Source: Noviherbaspirillum sp. Root189 (GTDB lineage: Bacteria > Pseudomonadota > Gammaproteobacteria > Burkholderiales > Burkholderiaceae_D). From it: 64,000 bases of DNA. Position numbers and translations under genes: made by a program. Below, in pieces: positions 25,495 through 35,280 of the stretch. Position 1 is the first letter of the stretch; every line of letters begins with the position of its first letter. The notes under the pieces are model-generated. The model searched no databases. It was not told where the DNA came from and was given only the letters and a program-made list of their open reading frames with translations. The stretch is from positions 63,662 to 127,661 of the forward strand of contig NZ_LMHZ01000002.1 in assembly GCF_001428545.1 (NCBI RefSeq). Direction: 5' to 3'.

Positions 25495-28400
25495 ATGAAT
25501 GCACCCCTTTCCGCTGACCAGCGCAACCTGCTGGAAAACATCTCGCTGGACGACAAGTTCACGCTGGAGCGCGGCCGTGCCTTTATCACAGGCACCCAAG
25601 CACTGATTCGTTTGCCGATCATGCAGCGTCAACGCGACGTTGCGGCCGGCCTCAATACCGCGGGCTATATCACCGGCTATCGCGGCTCGCCTCTGGGTAA
25701 CGTCGACATGACGGCCATGAAGGCAAAGAAACACCTCGAAGCGCATCATGTCCAGTTCCATCCCGGCGTGAACGAAGACCTCGCGGCCACGGCGGTCTGG
25801 GGTACGCAACAGGTCAACCTGTTTCCGAACGCCAAGTATGACGGCGTATTCTCGATGTGGTATGGCAAAGGCCCGGGCGTCGACCGCTGCGGCGACGTGT
25901 TCAAGCATGCCAACATGGCCGGCACCGACAAGAACGGCGGCGTGCTGGTGCTGGCCGGTGACGACCATGCTGCCAAATCATCAACGACGGCGCACCAGAG
26001 CGAGCACATCCTCAAGGCTTGCGGCATTCCCGTTCTGTATCCCTCATCGGTACAGGAATACCTCGACTATGGCCTGCACGGCTGGGCGCTGTCGCGCTAT
26101 ACCGGCCTGTGGGTATCGATGAAATGCGTGACCGATGTGGTCGAATCGGGCGCATCGGTCGACCTCGATCCGGACCGCGTCAAGATCATCCTGCCGACCG
26201 ATTTCGAACTGCCGCCCGGCGGCCTCAACATTCGCTATCCGGATGCCGTGCTCGATCAGGAAGCACGGATGAACAATTACAAATGGTACGCGGCACTCGC
26301 CTACGTGCGAGCCAACAAGCTCAACCAGATCATCTGGGACAGCCCGCATGCCCGCATCGGCATCGTCACTGCCGGCAAATCCTATCTCGACACCCGACAG
26401 GCGCTGGAGGATCTCGGCATCAATGAAGAAGTCGCGCGCGACATCGGTATCCGCCTGTACAAGATCGGCATGACCTGGCCGCTTGAAGCGGAAGGCGTGC
26501 GTCACTTCGCGCAAGGACTGGAAGAAATCATTGTGGTCGAGGAAAAGCGTCAGATCCTCGAATACCAGCTCAAGGAAGAACTCTATAACTGGCGCGACGA
26601 CGTACGCCCGCGCGTGGTCGGCAAGTTCGATGACACCGGCGAATGGAGCGGCAACCATCGCGAAGGCCATGGCAACTGGCTGCTGCCGGCGACTTATGAA
26701 CTCAGCCCGGCGCAGATCGCCCGTGCCATTGCAGCCCGCATTTCGAAGTACTTCGCCGGCCATCCGATCGAACAGCGCGTCAAGGAACGCATTGCTTATC
26801 TGGAGGCAAAGGAAAACGTCCTCAAGGTCGGCGCCGGCAAACCCGATCCGAACAAGGATCGCATTCCGCATTTCTGTTCGGGCTGTCCGCACAACACCTC
26901 GACCAGGGTGCCGGAAGGCAGCCGGGCGCTCGCCGGTATCGGCTGTCACTACATGGTGCTGTGGATGGACCGCCAGACCGCGACCTTCACCCACATGGGC
27001 GCGGAAGGCGTCACTTGGGTCGGTCATGCGCCATTCACCACCGAGCAGCATGTGTTCGCCAATCTCGGTGACGGCACCTATTTCCATTCCGGCCTGCTCG
27101 CGATCCGTGCTGCTGTCGCCGGCAAGGTCAATATGACCTACAAGATCCTGTTCAACGATGCAGTCGCGATGACCGGCGGCCAGGCGTTTGACGGCCCGCT
27201 GGATCCGGCAATGATTTCGCGCCAGGTCGCGGCCGAAGGCGTGAACCCCATCGTGGTCGTCACCGATGAACCGGAAAAGTATCCGGCTGGCGTCAACTGG
27301 GCGCCTGGCGTCACGATCCGCCACCGCGACGAGCTCGACGCGGTGCAAAAGGAATTGCGCGAAGTGAAGGGCGTGTCGGCCATCATCTATGACCAGACCT
27401 GCGCCTCCGAAAAGCGTCGCCGCCGGAAAAAAATCGGCAAGGACGGCAAGCCGGGGTTCCCCGACCCGGCCAAGCGCGCGGTAATCAACGAAGCCGTGTG
27501 CGAAGGCTGCGGCGATTGCAGCGTGCAATCGAACTGCCTGTCGGTGGAACCGATGGAAACCGAGTTTGGCCGCAAGCGCCAGATCAACCAGTCGTCGTGT
27601 AACAAGGACTTTTCCTGCGTCAAGGGTTTCTGCCCCAGCTTTGTAACGGTAGAAGGCGGCCAGTTGCGCAAGCCGAAGAAGGCTTCGGTCGACAATTCCG
27701 CCGGTGCCAAAAAGCTGCCGATCCTGGAAGGCAGCAATCTGCCGCAACCTGTGTTGCCAACCACACGCGAGCCTTTCGGCATCCTGGTGACCGGTATCGG
27801 CGGCACCGGTGTGGTGACAGTCGGCCAGATCCTGGCGATGGCGGCCCACGTCGAAGGCAAGGGCTGCTCGGTGCTGGACATGAGCGGCCTGGCACAGAAG
27901 GGTGGACCGGTGATGTCGCACGTCCGCCTGGCCGATACGCCGGATGCCATTCATTCGACTCGCGTCGGTACCGGCGCAGCGGATCTTGTCATCGGCTGCG
28001 ACGTGATCGTGACTGCCAGCCGCGACGCGCTGTCACGCATGGGTGAAGGCCGTACGCACGCCGCCGTCAATGCAACCGGCACGCCGACTGCTGCATTCGT
28101 CAAGAATCCCGACTGGAAGTATCCGGGGCAGTCTGCTGAAACCGAGATCCGCACCGCTTGCGGCAGCGATCGTGTCGACTTCATCGATGCCGGCAAACTG
28201 GCGACTGCCCTGATGGGCGACAGCATCGCGACCAACATGTTCATGCTCGGTTATGCATGGCAAAAAGGCTGGGTGCCACTGTCCGAAGCAGCGATCATCA
28301 AAGCCATTGAGCTGAACGGCGTATCGATCGAGTTCAACAAGCAAGCCTTTGTGTGGGGCCGCAATGCCGCGCACGACTGGGCTGCCGTCGAGCGCCTCGC

Positions 28401-29118
28401 CAAGGTCAACGATACCGCGGCACAAGTGATCGAGTTCAAGCGCACACCGTCGCTGGACGACGTGATTGCCACCCGTGTCGATTACCTGACCAAGTACCAG
28501 AACGCACAGTATGCACAGCAGTATCGTGAGTTCGTGCAGCGTGTCAGGGATTCGGAGCGCAACGCTGCAGGGGAAAAGTCGAGCCGCCTGACCGAAGCGG
28601 TGGCACGCTATCTGTTCAAGCTCATGGCTTACAAGGATGAGTATGAAGTCGCCCGCCTGCATGCCGACACGGCATTCAAGGCCAAGATCGATGGCATGTT
28701 CGAAGGCGACTACAAGGTCAAATTCCATCTCGCGCCGCCGTTGCTGGCCAAGCGCGATGCGGAAGGCCACCTGATCAAGCAGGAGTTCGGTCCCTGGATG
28801 ATGAAGGCATTCGGCATGCTGGCAAAACTGAAGTTCCTGCGCGGCACAGCGCTTGATGTGTTCGGCTATACCGAGGAACGCAAAACCGAACGCGCATTGA
28901 TTGCTCAGTACAAGGAAACCGTCTCCGCGTTGTTGCCTAGGTTAAACAAGGATAATCTTGCCAAGGCTGCGGCGATCGCCAGCATTCCCGAAGACATCCG
29001 GGGCTTCGGCCACGTGAAAGAACGTCATCTGAAGGCGGCGAAGGAGAAAGAAGCGGCATTGCTGAAAGAGTTCGATGCGCCGAAGGCACCGGGAACGACG
29101 GCGGTGCATGCAGCTTGA
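25495..29118 (+). CDS. Fused indolepyruvate:ferredoxin oxidoreductase (IorAB type)
   Basis: A 1207-residue 2-oxoacid:acceptor oxidoreductase in which the alpha (TPP and pyrimidine-binding) and gamma parts are fused. It decarboxylates aryl pyruvates (indole-, phenylpyruvate) to acyl-CoA. The N-terminus has TAGYITGYRGSPLGNVD; the TPP/Mg region is near residues 470-620 with FCSGCPHNTS and DGTYFHSGLLAI. Ferredoxin-like cysteines are at about 669-715 (CEGCGDC, CLSVEP, CNKDFSCVKGFCP). The gamma domain starts at about 760 (GILVTGIGGTGVVTVGQIL). It stands alone with a terminator behind it, and is probably controlled by the divergent LysR. Confidence 0.92.
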   Translation: MNAPLSADQRNLLENISLDDKFTLERGRAFITGTQALIRLPIMQRQRDVAAGLNTAGYITGYRGSPLGNVDMTAMKAKKHLEAHHVQFHPGVNEDLAATAVWGTQQVNLFPNAKYDGVFSMWYGKGPGVDRCGDVFKHANMAGTDKNGGVLVLAGDDHAAKSSTTAHQSEHILKACGIPVLYPSSVQEYLDYGLHGWALSRYTGLWVSMKCVTDVVESGASVDLDPDRVKIILPTDFELPPGGLNIRYPDAVLDQEARMNNYKWYAALAYVRANKLNQIIWDSPHARIGIVTAGKSYLDTRQALEDLGINEEVARDIGIRLYKIGMTWPLEAEGVRHFAQGLEEIIVVEEKRQILEYQLKEELYNWRDDVRPRVVGKFDDTGEWSGNHREGHGNWLLPATYELSPAQIARAIAARISKYFAGHPIEQRVKERIAYLEAKENVLKVGAGKPDPNKDRIPHFCSGCPHNTSTRVPEGSRALAGIGCHYMVLWMDRQTATFTHMGAEGVTWVGHAPFTTEQHVFANLGDGTYFHSGLLAIRAAVAGKVNMTYKILFNDAVAMTGGQAFDGPLDPAMISRQVAAEGVNPIVVVTDEPEKYPAGVNWAPGVTIRHRDELDAVQKELREVKGVSAIIYDQTCASEKRRRRKKIGKDGKPGFPDPAKRAVINEAVCEGCGDCSVQSNCLSVEPMETEFGRKRQINQSSCNKDFSCVKGFCPSFVTVEGGQLRKPKKASVDNSAGAKKLPILEGSNLPQPVLPTTREPFGILVTGIGGTGVVTVGQILAMAAHVEGKGCSVLDMSGLAQKGGPVMSHVRLADTPDAIHSTRVGTGAADLVIGCDVIVTASRDALSRMGEGRTHAAVNATGTPTAAFVKNPDWKYPGQSAETEIRTACGSDRVDFIDAGKLATALMGDSIATNMFMLGYAWQKGWVPLSEAAIIKAIELNGVSIEFNKQAFVWGRNAAHDWAAVERLAKVNDTAAQVIEFKRTPSLDDVIATRVDYLTKYQNAQYAQQYREFVQRVRDSERNAAGEKSSRLTEAVARYLFKLMAYKDEYEVARLHADTAFKAKIDGMFEGDYKVKFHLAPPLLAKRDAEGHLIKQEFGPWMMKAFGMLAKLKFLRGTALDVFGYTEERKTERALIAQYKETVSALLPRLNKDNLAKAAAIASIPEDIRGFGHVKERHLKAAKEKEAALLKEFDAPKAPGTTAVHAA

Positions 29119-29192
29119 CAGCCTGCAAATAGGCGGCAACTAGAGTCAGCTCTGTTGCCGCTCACGCAGCATCGCGAGTCATAATGATAGAG

Positions 29193-29226
29193 AAGGCTGG
29201 AACCCGAAGGGTTTCCAGCCTTTTTT
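29193..29226 (+). terminator. Rho-independent terminator after the indolepyruvate oxidoreductase
   Basis: A GC-rich stem (29193-29205 with 29209-29222, one bulged T) around a GAA loop runs into six T (29221-29226). Beyond it, to 29431, I see only AT-richer promoter-like sequence. Confidence 0.93.
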
Positions 29227-29431
29227 ATTGGGATAATTGGGAAGATAGGCTACTGAAGCACAATGGCGTCTGGTCAAATGGCATGGGCAAACCCGGCGGT
29301 ATGATTCTAACGAGGATGTTTAAACGAAGCTGCATTTGCATGCTCTAAAAATCAGAAGGCTGCTGCGAAAAGACGATGAAACTATACTAGTCTGGTAAAG
29401 CCTATTCAGAACATTTCATACAGGAACATCC

Positions 29432-29824
29432 GTGGCAAACAATTGGTTATCGCTATTAAAGAACGTTCCGTGGTCCGACGTGATCAGTTCAGCACCGAAA
29501 GTGGCGGAAGGAGCGAGGAAGTTATGGAACGCCACCGAACCCCATGCCTCGTCGCCGCCGCAGCCAAGTGCGGCCAGCCACCAGGCATCGATGGCCGAGG
29601 CAATTAACGCTCTGGACCAACGGGTCAGCGTAGCGGAAAAAACGGCAGCGGAGTTGCATGAGCAGATGCATGCCTCATCGCAGTTGATCAAGGCACTCGC
29701 CGACCAGAATGCCCAACTGATCCAGCGGCTCGAAACCCAACGCGTCCGTTTTATCTGGCTATGTTGTGCAACCGCTGTCGTGGCGGCGGTCGCTGTTGTG
29801 GCGCTGGTTACTGCGCTGAGATGA
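29432..29824 (+). CDS. Small membrane-anchored coiled-coil protein, hypothetical
   Basis: A 130-residue protein with a GTG start and an acaggaac ribosome site. Residues 1-32 form an amphipathic start (NWLSLLKNVPWSDVISSAP). A Ser/Pro/Ala linker follows, then a heptad-rich coiled coil (about 54-103, ALDQRVSVAEKTAAELHEQM). A single C-terminal membrane helix (about 107-128) makes it a tail-anchored protein. I do not recognise a family function; a scaffold or tether is only a guess. Confidence 0.7.
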   Translation: MANNWLSLLKNVPWSDVISSAPKVAEGARKLWNATEPHASSPPQPSAASHQASMAEAINALDQRVSVAEKTAAELHEQMHASSQLIKALADQNAQLIQRLETQRVRFIWLCCATAVVAAVAVVALVTALR

Positions 29825-30015
29825 CCTGCGGGTCTGGATAATGGCGTGGTTCCGTAGTACCCGGCTCAGGTTCGCCTGACTACGCACCCGTTGATTTCCA
29901 ATGCAATCGCACCGTTGCCTGTCAAAGCGGCAATGCCGAAAGCAGGTTTTGTCAGCCGCGATGTGTAGATTCAATCCTTGACGTCCTTGCGTCCATCAGA
30001 ACGGAGGTAAGCCCG

Positions 30016-30681
30016 ATGGAGAAGAAGCCACTGGATATTGGCTTGGCGTTCAGCCGCATTGAAACTGCCGTAAGCCCATGGCCGAAAGCGGCACTTTTTC
30101 AGTTGGCTGAAGAAGGATTTACGTCGGCTTTCGAGCAACTGGTGGCCTGTATTATTTCCATTCGCACTTTTGACGAAGTGACGCTGCCTGTTTCGCGCAA
30201 GTTGTTCGGACGTGCGCGCACGCCGGCCGAGATGAGTACATTGAGTTATGAAGAACTGGACACGTTGATCAAGGCAAGTACCTTCCATGAGCGCAAAGCG
30301 AATCAGATCCTTGCGATTGCACGCCGGGTGATCGATGACTTTGATGGCAAGCTTCCATGCGATCGAGAGGTCTTGCTCTCCTTCGCCGGCGTCGGCCCCA
30401 AGTGTGCAAATCTTGTGTTGGGTATTGCGTGTGAAGCGCCTTTTATCAGTGTGGATGTTCATGTCCATCGCGTGACAGGGCGCTGGGGTTATATACAAAC
30501 TTCAACACCCGAAAAAACTTTAATCGCATTGGAAGCCAAGCTTCCGCCTCGCCACTGGATAGACATTAACCGCTTGCTTGTACCATTCGGCAAGCATATC
30601 TGCACCGGAAAATTACCGCATTGCTCTAGCTGTCCAGTGCTGGATATGTGCCAGCAGGTCGGTGTGACGGCGCATCGCTAG
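30016..30681 (+). CDS. Endonuclease III-like DNA glycosylase/AP lyase
   Basis: A 221-residue helix-hairpin-helix glycosylase. The HhH motif LLSFAGVGPKCANLVLGIA includes catalytic Lys129, and Asp147 lies in SVDVHVHRV, so base excision with AP-lyase activity is expected. A [4Fe-4S] loop has the exact Nth spacing C-X6-C-X2-C-X5-C (196, 203, 206, 212). The N-terminus is diverged from standard Nth, so this may be a second Nth paralogue; the main nth is not in the window. A GGAGG ribosome site stands eight bases before the ATG. Confidence 0.9.
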   Translation: MEKKPLDIGLAFSRIETAVSPWPKAALFQLAEEGFTSAFEQLVACIISIRTFDEVTLPVSRKLFGRARTPAEMSTLSYEELDTLIKASTFHERKANQILAIARRVIDDFDGKLPCDREVLLSFAGVGPKCANLVLGIACEAPFISVDVHVHRVTGRWGYIQTSTPEKTLIALEAKLPPRHWIDINRLLVPFGKHICTGKLPHCSSCPVLDMCQQVGVTAHR

Positions 30682-30915
30682 CGTAGTCACAAATCACATT
30701 TGCCGATACGATTTACGCCACCGGCGACTTCGCAAAGCAACAAATAGCATGAAAGCAGTCAATGCACTGAGCGCACCGAGATAGCGCTTTCAGACCATTG
30801 CAGACATCATCAACCAACACGTTTAACATAGCTGCCCGGCCATATAACGGCACATCTTTGAGCTGCAGAATTTTGCAGGAGTAAAAAAATCTTACGCTTA
30901 TTAGTCAAAGCCGCA

Positions 30916-31377
30916 ATGCGCATGCCAAAGCTGGCAATCGCTGTTTTAATATTGGTGCTGGCCGCTGTAGCTGGCACCATTTCCTATGCTGGCTATCTGG
31001 TTGTTGGTTTTGTCTCCAGCTATCTAGGCACCGGGCGTTTTGTGGCCGGTCTGCTCCTCGGTGCTCTGTTTGCCAGGCTGCCTTATGTACGCCAGGGAAA
31101 GTTGCGTACCGTTGGCTTGCTTCCTAAACATGCCCGGCGACCAGTATTACTTGCCTTGCTTGCCGGCTGTTTGCTGAGTTTTGTTTCCAGGGGTGAATTA
31201 ATACCCTCGCTATTTCTCGGTCTGTCGATAGGCTACCTGCTTGCTTACAAGTGGATGAGACAGGCGTTTGTAAACCGTGCACTTTCCTCGCTCTTTGGCT
31301 CCTCATCGGATCCTGCACGTCCGATGAACAACGATCCAACCATTATCGACGTCGAAGTTCGGGAAAAGAAAGATTGA
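30916..31377 (+). CDS. Hypothetical inner-membrane protein
   Basis: A 153-residue protein with about four hydrophobic segments (residues 5-27, 28-55, 77-92 and 93-110) and a short charged C-terminal tail (TIIDVEVREKKD). No family motif is recognised. A methionine two codons later is an alternative start. It is convergent with the aldehyde oxidoreductase operon. The 234 bases before it hold no gene that I can see. Confidence 0.6.
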   Translation: MRMPKLAIAVLILVLAAVAGTISYAGYLVVGFVSSYLGTGRFVAGLLLGALFARLPYVRQGKLRTVGLLPKHARRPVLLALLAGCLLSFVSRGELIPSLFLGLSIGYLLAYKWMRQAFVNRALSSLFGSSSDPARPMNNDPTIIDVEVREKKD

Positions 31378-31430
31378 GCGCTTCGAAGTAAGCGAATTAT
31401 CGGAATTGGTGTTAATGGTAACGACACACT

Positions 31431-31757
31431 TCAGCCTCCGCCACGCCGCGTGTAGTGATCGAAATACGTAAGGAAGGTTTGCCGCTGCAATGCGTCCATG
31501 CCAATAAATCGGAAACGCACATGAAGTACCGGCAAGGTGATGCCCGCAATGCGCCGGGGGGCTCGCCGGGACGTCATGATTTCCACCGCGCCTGCATCAG
31601 CATGGACGATATACAAGTCGCCATCGTCTTGACGTACCGTGTCAATGGGCGCCTGCTTTGTCGCGCCGGGCAGCCAGCGCTGGAAGTCCGCTTCGGTGCA
31701 TCCCATTTCCCGCACGAGCTCGACAGGTACGATCCTGTCTTCGCTCTTTTCCTGCAT
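31431..31757 (-). CDS. Small protein of the aldehyde oxidoreductase operon (AorE-like position)
   Basis: A 108-residue soluble protein. Its ATG shares the A of the preceding MoaD-like stop (TGATG), so it is tightly coupled as the last gene of the aor operon. No catalytic motif is visible. It has an acidic, Arg-rich mix with IVPVELVREMGCTEADFQRW near the start and VRFRFIGMDALQRQTFLTYF near the end. Tungsten aldehyde oxidoreductase operons of Aromatoleum type carry extra small genes after the structural ones. I infer a maturation or assembly role from position only. Confidence 0.65.
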   Translation of the reverse strand: MQEKSEDRIVPVELVREMGCTEADFQRWLPGATKQAPIDTVRQDDGDLYIVHADAGAVEIMTSRRAPRRIAGITLPVLHVRFRFIGMDALQRQTFLTYFDHYTRRGGG

Positions 31758-32008
31758 CAGCCGCCCGCCACCGGCGGCCAGATCGCCACCACATCCCCAT
31801 CGACAAGCTGGCGCAGCGCGCGATCGGCTGGTTCTACATAGACACCGTTGATCAACACCAGATGCACCAGTTTGGGGGGCATATTGAAACGCGTGATAAG
31901 TTCACCGAGCGTGGTATCGGATGCAACCTCCAGCTCAATCGCATTGTATTTGCGCTCGGGTGGCAGATAGTCGGTCAGCGATGCAAACAGTTTGAAGATC
32001 ACTTTCAT
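31757..32008 (-). CDS. MoaD/ThiS family sulfur carrier (aor operon)
   Basis: An 83-residue beta-grasp protein ending in Gly-Gly (WPPVAGG), the thiocarboxylation site of MoaD-type sulfur carriers for molybdopterin. The start at 32008 gives MKVIFKLFASLTDYLP, and its ATGA overlaps the end of the FAD-subunit gene. As a dedicated copy in the aor operon it may supply molybdopterin sulfur for the tungsten/molybdenum cofactor of the catalytic subunit. Confidence 0.88.
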   Translation of the reverse strand: MKVIFKLFASLTDYLPPERKYNAIELEVASDTTLGELITRFNMPPKLVHLVLINGVYVEPADRALRQLVDGDVVAIWPPVAGG

Positions 32009-33273
32009 GCATGTCGCCAGTCGGGCTGTTTGCGCGTGGCGGCAATATAGGCTTCGGGCAGGCATAAGGGATTAGCCAGCAAGGCTTGTTTCCAGCCGCC
32101 CAGTTTGACTTTTGATTCGATCAGCCCGCGCAGGATACCGACATGCTCGGTAAAACCAATGGCATTTGCGCCGACCAGCACGTCGCCGTCGAACTCCAGC
32201 CGTACATGGCGAAATGCGTCATGATCCGTCAACTCGACATGATCACCACCCGGCACGCCATCCCATTGACCAAACGATGTCGAGACCAGGCCCAAGGTGT
32301 CAAGCACATTGATCTGCGTGACTCCGCGCTGCAGCGCGCGACGTCCCGTCATGTTCATGCCTGCGCAATACGCCTGGTCGGCGGCGTTGGGCTGGATCGC
32401 CGACACGATGGTCTGTCCGCTGATGGGATCGAAGGCTTCCGCACAGTCTCCCGCGGCATAGACGCCGGCGACCGAGGTCTGCATGGTCTCGTCGACCAGG
32501 ATGCCCTGCAGGCATTTGATCGGACTTTCCTGGAGAATGCCGATATTCGGCTTGACGCCGGTCGCGGAGATGACAAGGTCGGCTTCCAGTGTGGTGCCGT
32601 TGGACAGGCGCGCGATCAGCGGAGAGTTGCCGCCGTTGCCACGCTCAATGGCATCCACGCGGGTACCGGTATGCACGGCCACGCCCTTGCTTTCGCACCA
32701 GCGGCGAATCATGTTGCCGGCGGCATCGCCCATCATGCGCGGCACCATGCGTTCGCCCATTTCCACCACGGTGAGCTGGACGCCGCGCATTGCCAGCGCT
32801 TCGAGAATGATGCAGCCGATGAAGCCAGCCCCCATCTGCAGGACGCGGGCGCCGGGCGCGGCGAGTCCCATGATTCTGCGCGCATCCTCCAGCGTCCAGC
32901 AGTTGTGCACGCCGGGCAGGTCGATTCCTGGAATCGGCGGACGTGCCGGTACTGAACCGGTGGCGATCAGCAGCCTGTCATAGCCGACTTGCGAGCCGTC
33001 TTCCAGCACGACCTGCCGCGTGCCGGTATCGACGCGGGCTGCACGCCCTTGCACTTGCTGGATGCACAGGCGGCGGTAGTGTTCGGTGTCCTTGCGCAGA
33101 TAAGTGCCGCGTTCATTAATGTTGCCGTGCAGGAGATAGGGAATCGCCATCCGCGAATAAGGCGGTTCAGCTTCGTCCCCGATCATGACGATGCTGTCTG
33201 CTGCGGTATTCTTGCGAATGGTTTCAGCTGCAATGACGCCGGCAGGTCCATTGCCGATGATGACGTGTTGCAT
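32005..33273 (-). CDS. FAD-dependent NAD(P)H oxidoreductase subunit (AorC-like)
   Basis: A 422-residue flavoprotein of the pyridine nucleotide-disulfide reductase fold. The FAD Rossmann motif IIGNGPAGVIAAE is at residues 4-16, and a second GAGFIGCIILEA motif (about 147-158) binds NAD(P)H. The ADLVISATGVKPNIGIL and VYAAGDCAEA motifs complete the family pattern. There are no redox-active disulfide cysteines. In AOR complexes of the Aromatoleum type such a subunit links the catalytic unit to NAD. The ATG at 33273 (GGGAA site) is preferred to the one at 33288. Confidence 0.88.
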   Translation of the reverse strand: MQHVIIGNGPAGVIAAETIRKNTAADSIVMIGDEAEPPYSRMAIPYLLHGNINERGTYLRKDTEHYRRLCIQQVQGRAARVDTGTRQVVLEDGSQVGYDRLLIATGSVPARPPIPGIDLPGVHNCWTLEDARRIMGLAAPGARVLQMGAGFIGCIILEALAMRGVQLTVVEMGERMVPRMMGDAAGNMIRRWCESKGVAVHTGTRVDAIERGNGGNSPLIARLSNGTTLEADLVISATGVKPNIGILQESPIKCLQGILVDETMQTSVAGVYAAGDCAEAFDPISGQTIVSAIQPNAADQAYCAGMNMTGRRALQRGVTQINVLDTLGLVSTSFGQWDGVPGGDHVELTDHDAFRHVRLEFDGDVLVGANAIGFTEHVGILRGLIESKVKLGGWKQALLANPLCLPEAYIAATRKQPDWRHA

Positions 33274-33344
33274 GTTTTCCCTTTCCATCCCAATGATAGG
33301 TATAGGCAGCCTGGCCCTGTAGGCGATGAACGCCTAACGTAGTT

Positions 33345-33384
33345 AGGACCGAACGATCACGCGCTGGCATTCGCGTCCGGTCCT
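33345..33384 (-). other. Stem-loop between the aldehyde oxidoreductase catalytic and FAD subunit genes
   Basis: AGGACCG (33345-33351) pairs with CGGTCCT (33378-33384), and an inner 5 bp stem (33359-33363 with 33372-33376) closes an 8-base loop. It sits in the only large gap (148 bases) of the aor operon and lacks a T run. It could set relative subunit amounts by processing or partial termination. Confidence 0.5.
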
Positions 33385-33421
33385 TTCGACCCCGACAGCC
33401 TGACGTTGGCAGCAGCTACTC

Positions 33422-35269
33422 TTACAAGCCAAGCCGTTCGCGTGTCTGCTCGGTCAACTGACCTTCGTTCGTCCACCCGCGTGCCGCGTAGTACTCGGGC
33501 AACATCTTGTCGAGCCCGCTGACCAGGCCGGTCGCCGGTCCGCTCTTTGCGGGCTCGGTCATCAGCCGCTTCGGTAACGTGTCATCCTTGTGGGTAAAGC
33601 CTGCGCGGTTGTTGAAGTCGCGTTCCATATTCCAGATACGCTCGCCGATCAATGCGAGACTCTCCATCGTGAACGATTCGTCGCAGGCTGCGTGCAATTG
33701 CGGTTGCAGGTCGGCCAACGTCCATGCGAACGTGGTGAACACACAGACGCCCGAAGAATCGAAAACGGCGGTCGCATCCTGGAAAGCCTTCACCAGGTCA
33801 GCCTTGCCGTCGGTCACCAGCGGATCGGTCTTGACCGGAATGCCAAGCACTTCGGAGGCGACCGTATAACCGCGCAGATGGCAGGCGCCGCGATTGGAGG
33901 TGGCGTAAGCGAGTCCCATGCCCTGGATGCCGCGCGCATCGTAGGCGGGGAATTCCTGGCCCTTCACGCTCATCGACAGGTCGGGATGGCCATATTTTTC
34001 GGTGAGTCGCTTCGACCCCAGTCCGATCTCCTTGCCGAAGCCTTCGCCCCTGGCAGTGATTTCGGCGAAATAGGTCAGCGCTTTTGCATTGCCGAAATTG
34101 GCTTCGATACCGAGCTGCTCTTTGGTCAGCACACCCATTTCATAGAGTTCCATGACCGCGCCGACAGTCGCCCCGAAGGAGATGGGATCGAAGCCGTCTT
34201 CATTGCAGATGAAGTTGGCATAGGTCAGGGCTTCCAGGTCGTTGACGCCGTTTGCGGAACCCAGCGCCCAGGCGGCTTCATATTCGAGCCCCCCGGAAGT
34301 GCCCCAGTATTGCGGCCGGTTCTGTACGGTGTAATGGGTTTCGTCGATCTTGGAAATCCGCCCGCAGGCAATGGTGCAGCCAAAGCAGGCCTGGTTGGTC
34401 ACCAGATTGGTTTTTCCGTCTGTTGTGCGCGGCTCGTGCATGGCTTCGCCGGAAATATCCTTGGCGCCCTCGAACTGCACTTCCCGATGGTTGCGTGTCG
34501 GCATGGCACCGATTTCATTGATGACATTCATCAGTACCTGCGTGCCGTACTTGGGCAAGCCCTGACCGGTGACGGCGTTATCCGCGAGCACCTTCTTTGC
34601 CGCGACTGTCGCCGACATGAAGGCCATGGGATCGCGGATGTTGCCGACGCCCAGCGTGCCGCGTACCGCAATCGCTTTCAGGTTTTTCGAGCCCATCACG
34701 GAACCGACGCCGGAGCGCCCGGCCGCGCGGTGCAGATCGTTGACGACCGCGGCATAGAGGCAGCCGGTCTCCCCGGCGCGACCAATGGAGGACACGCGAA
34801 TCTGCGGATCCTGGTGGCGCGTCTTCAGTGCCGGCTCGGTTTCCCATACGGTCTTGCCCCACAACCAGGAAGCATCGAGCAGTTCCGCCTTGTCATCCGT
34901 AATGTTCAGGTAGACCGGCGCCGGCGCTTTGCCTTCGAAGATGATCATGTCCCAGCCGGCCATCTTGAGTTCCGCACCAAAATAGCCGCCCGAATTCGAG
35001 CAGGCGATTGCACCCGTGAGCGCGCCCTTGGTGATCACCGAATAGCGGCCGCCGGTCGAGGCCATGGTGCCGGTCAGCGGACCGGTCGCCCAGATAATCT
35101 TGTTTTCCGGCGACAGTGGGTCGACGTGCGGATCGACTTCGGACACGAAGTACTTGGTTGCAAGTCCGCGCTGTCCGAGATAGTCGCGTGCCCAATCCAT
35201 ATTGAGCGGTTCTGCAGTACAGGTACCCGCGGTCAAGTCGACGCGCAGGATTTTTCCAGTCCAGGCCAT
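33422..35269 (-). CDS. Tungsten/molybdenum aldehyde:ferredoxin oxidoreductase catalytic subunit (AorB-like)
   Basis: A 615-residue member of the AOR family, whose bis-molybdopterin W (or Mo) centre oxidises aldehydes to acids. The start at 35269 (AGGAG site) gives AWTGKILRVDLTAGTC, the family N-terminus. Domain 1 has TGPLTGTMASTGGRYSV and GGYFGAELKMAGWD, and the [4Fe-4S] ligands include ACFGCTIACG (about residues 286-295) and a late SGVCVFTTF Cys. Its neighbours (a four-cluster ferredoxin and an FAD subunit) match the bacterial AorABC complex rather than archaeal single-subunit enzymes. An aromatic aldehyde substrate is likely given the indolepyruvate oxidoreductase nearby. Confidence 0.93.
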   Translation of the reverse strand: MAWTGKILRVDLTAGTCTAEPLNMDWARDYLGQRGLATKYFVSEVDPHVDPLSPENKIIWATGPLTGTMASTGGRYSVITKGALTGAIACSNSGGYFGAELKMAGWDMIIFEGKAPAPVYLNITDDKAELLDASWLWGKTVWETEPALKTRHQDPQIRVSSIGRAGETGCLYAAVVNDLHRAAGRSGVGSVMGSKNLKAIAVRGTLGVGNIRDPMAFMSATVAAKKVLADNAVTGQGLPKYGTQVLMNVINEIGAMPTRNHREVQFEGAKDISGEAMHEPRTTDGKTNLVTNQACFGCTIACGRISKIDETHYTVQNRPQYWGTSGGLEYEAAWALGSANGVNDLEALTYANFICNEDGFDPISFGATVGAVMELYEMGVLTKEQLGIEANFGNAKALTYFAEITARGEGFGKEIGLGSKRLTEKYGHPDLSMSVKGQEFPAYDARGIQGMGLAYATSNRGACHLRGYTVASEVLGIPVKTDPLVTDGKADLVKAFQDATAVFDSSGVCVFTTFAWTLADLQPQLHAACDESFTMESLALIGERIWNMERDFNNRAGFTHKDDTLPKRLMTEPAKSGPATGLVSGLDKMLPEYYAARGWTNEGQLTEQTRERLGL

Positions 35270-35280
35270 CTTGGTTCTCC

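Noticed and set aside
26044-27954. 636-codon open frame on the minus strand
   Set aside because: It lies wholly inside the indolepyruvate oxidoreductase gene on the other strand. High-GC codon bias creates long antisense frames; the protein is a His/Asp/Arg-rich mixture with no domain.
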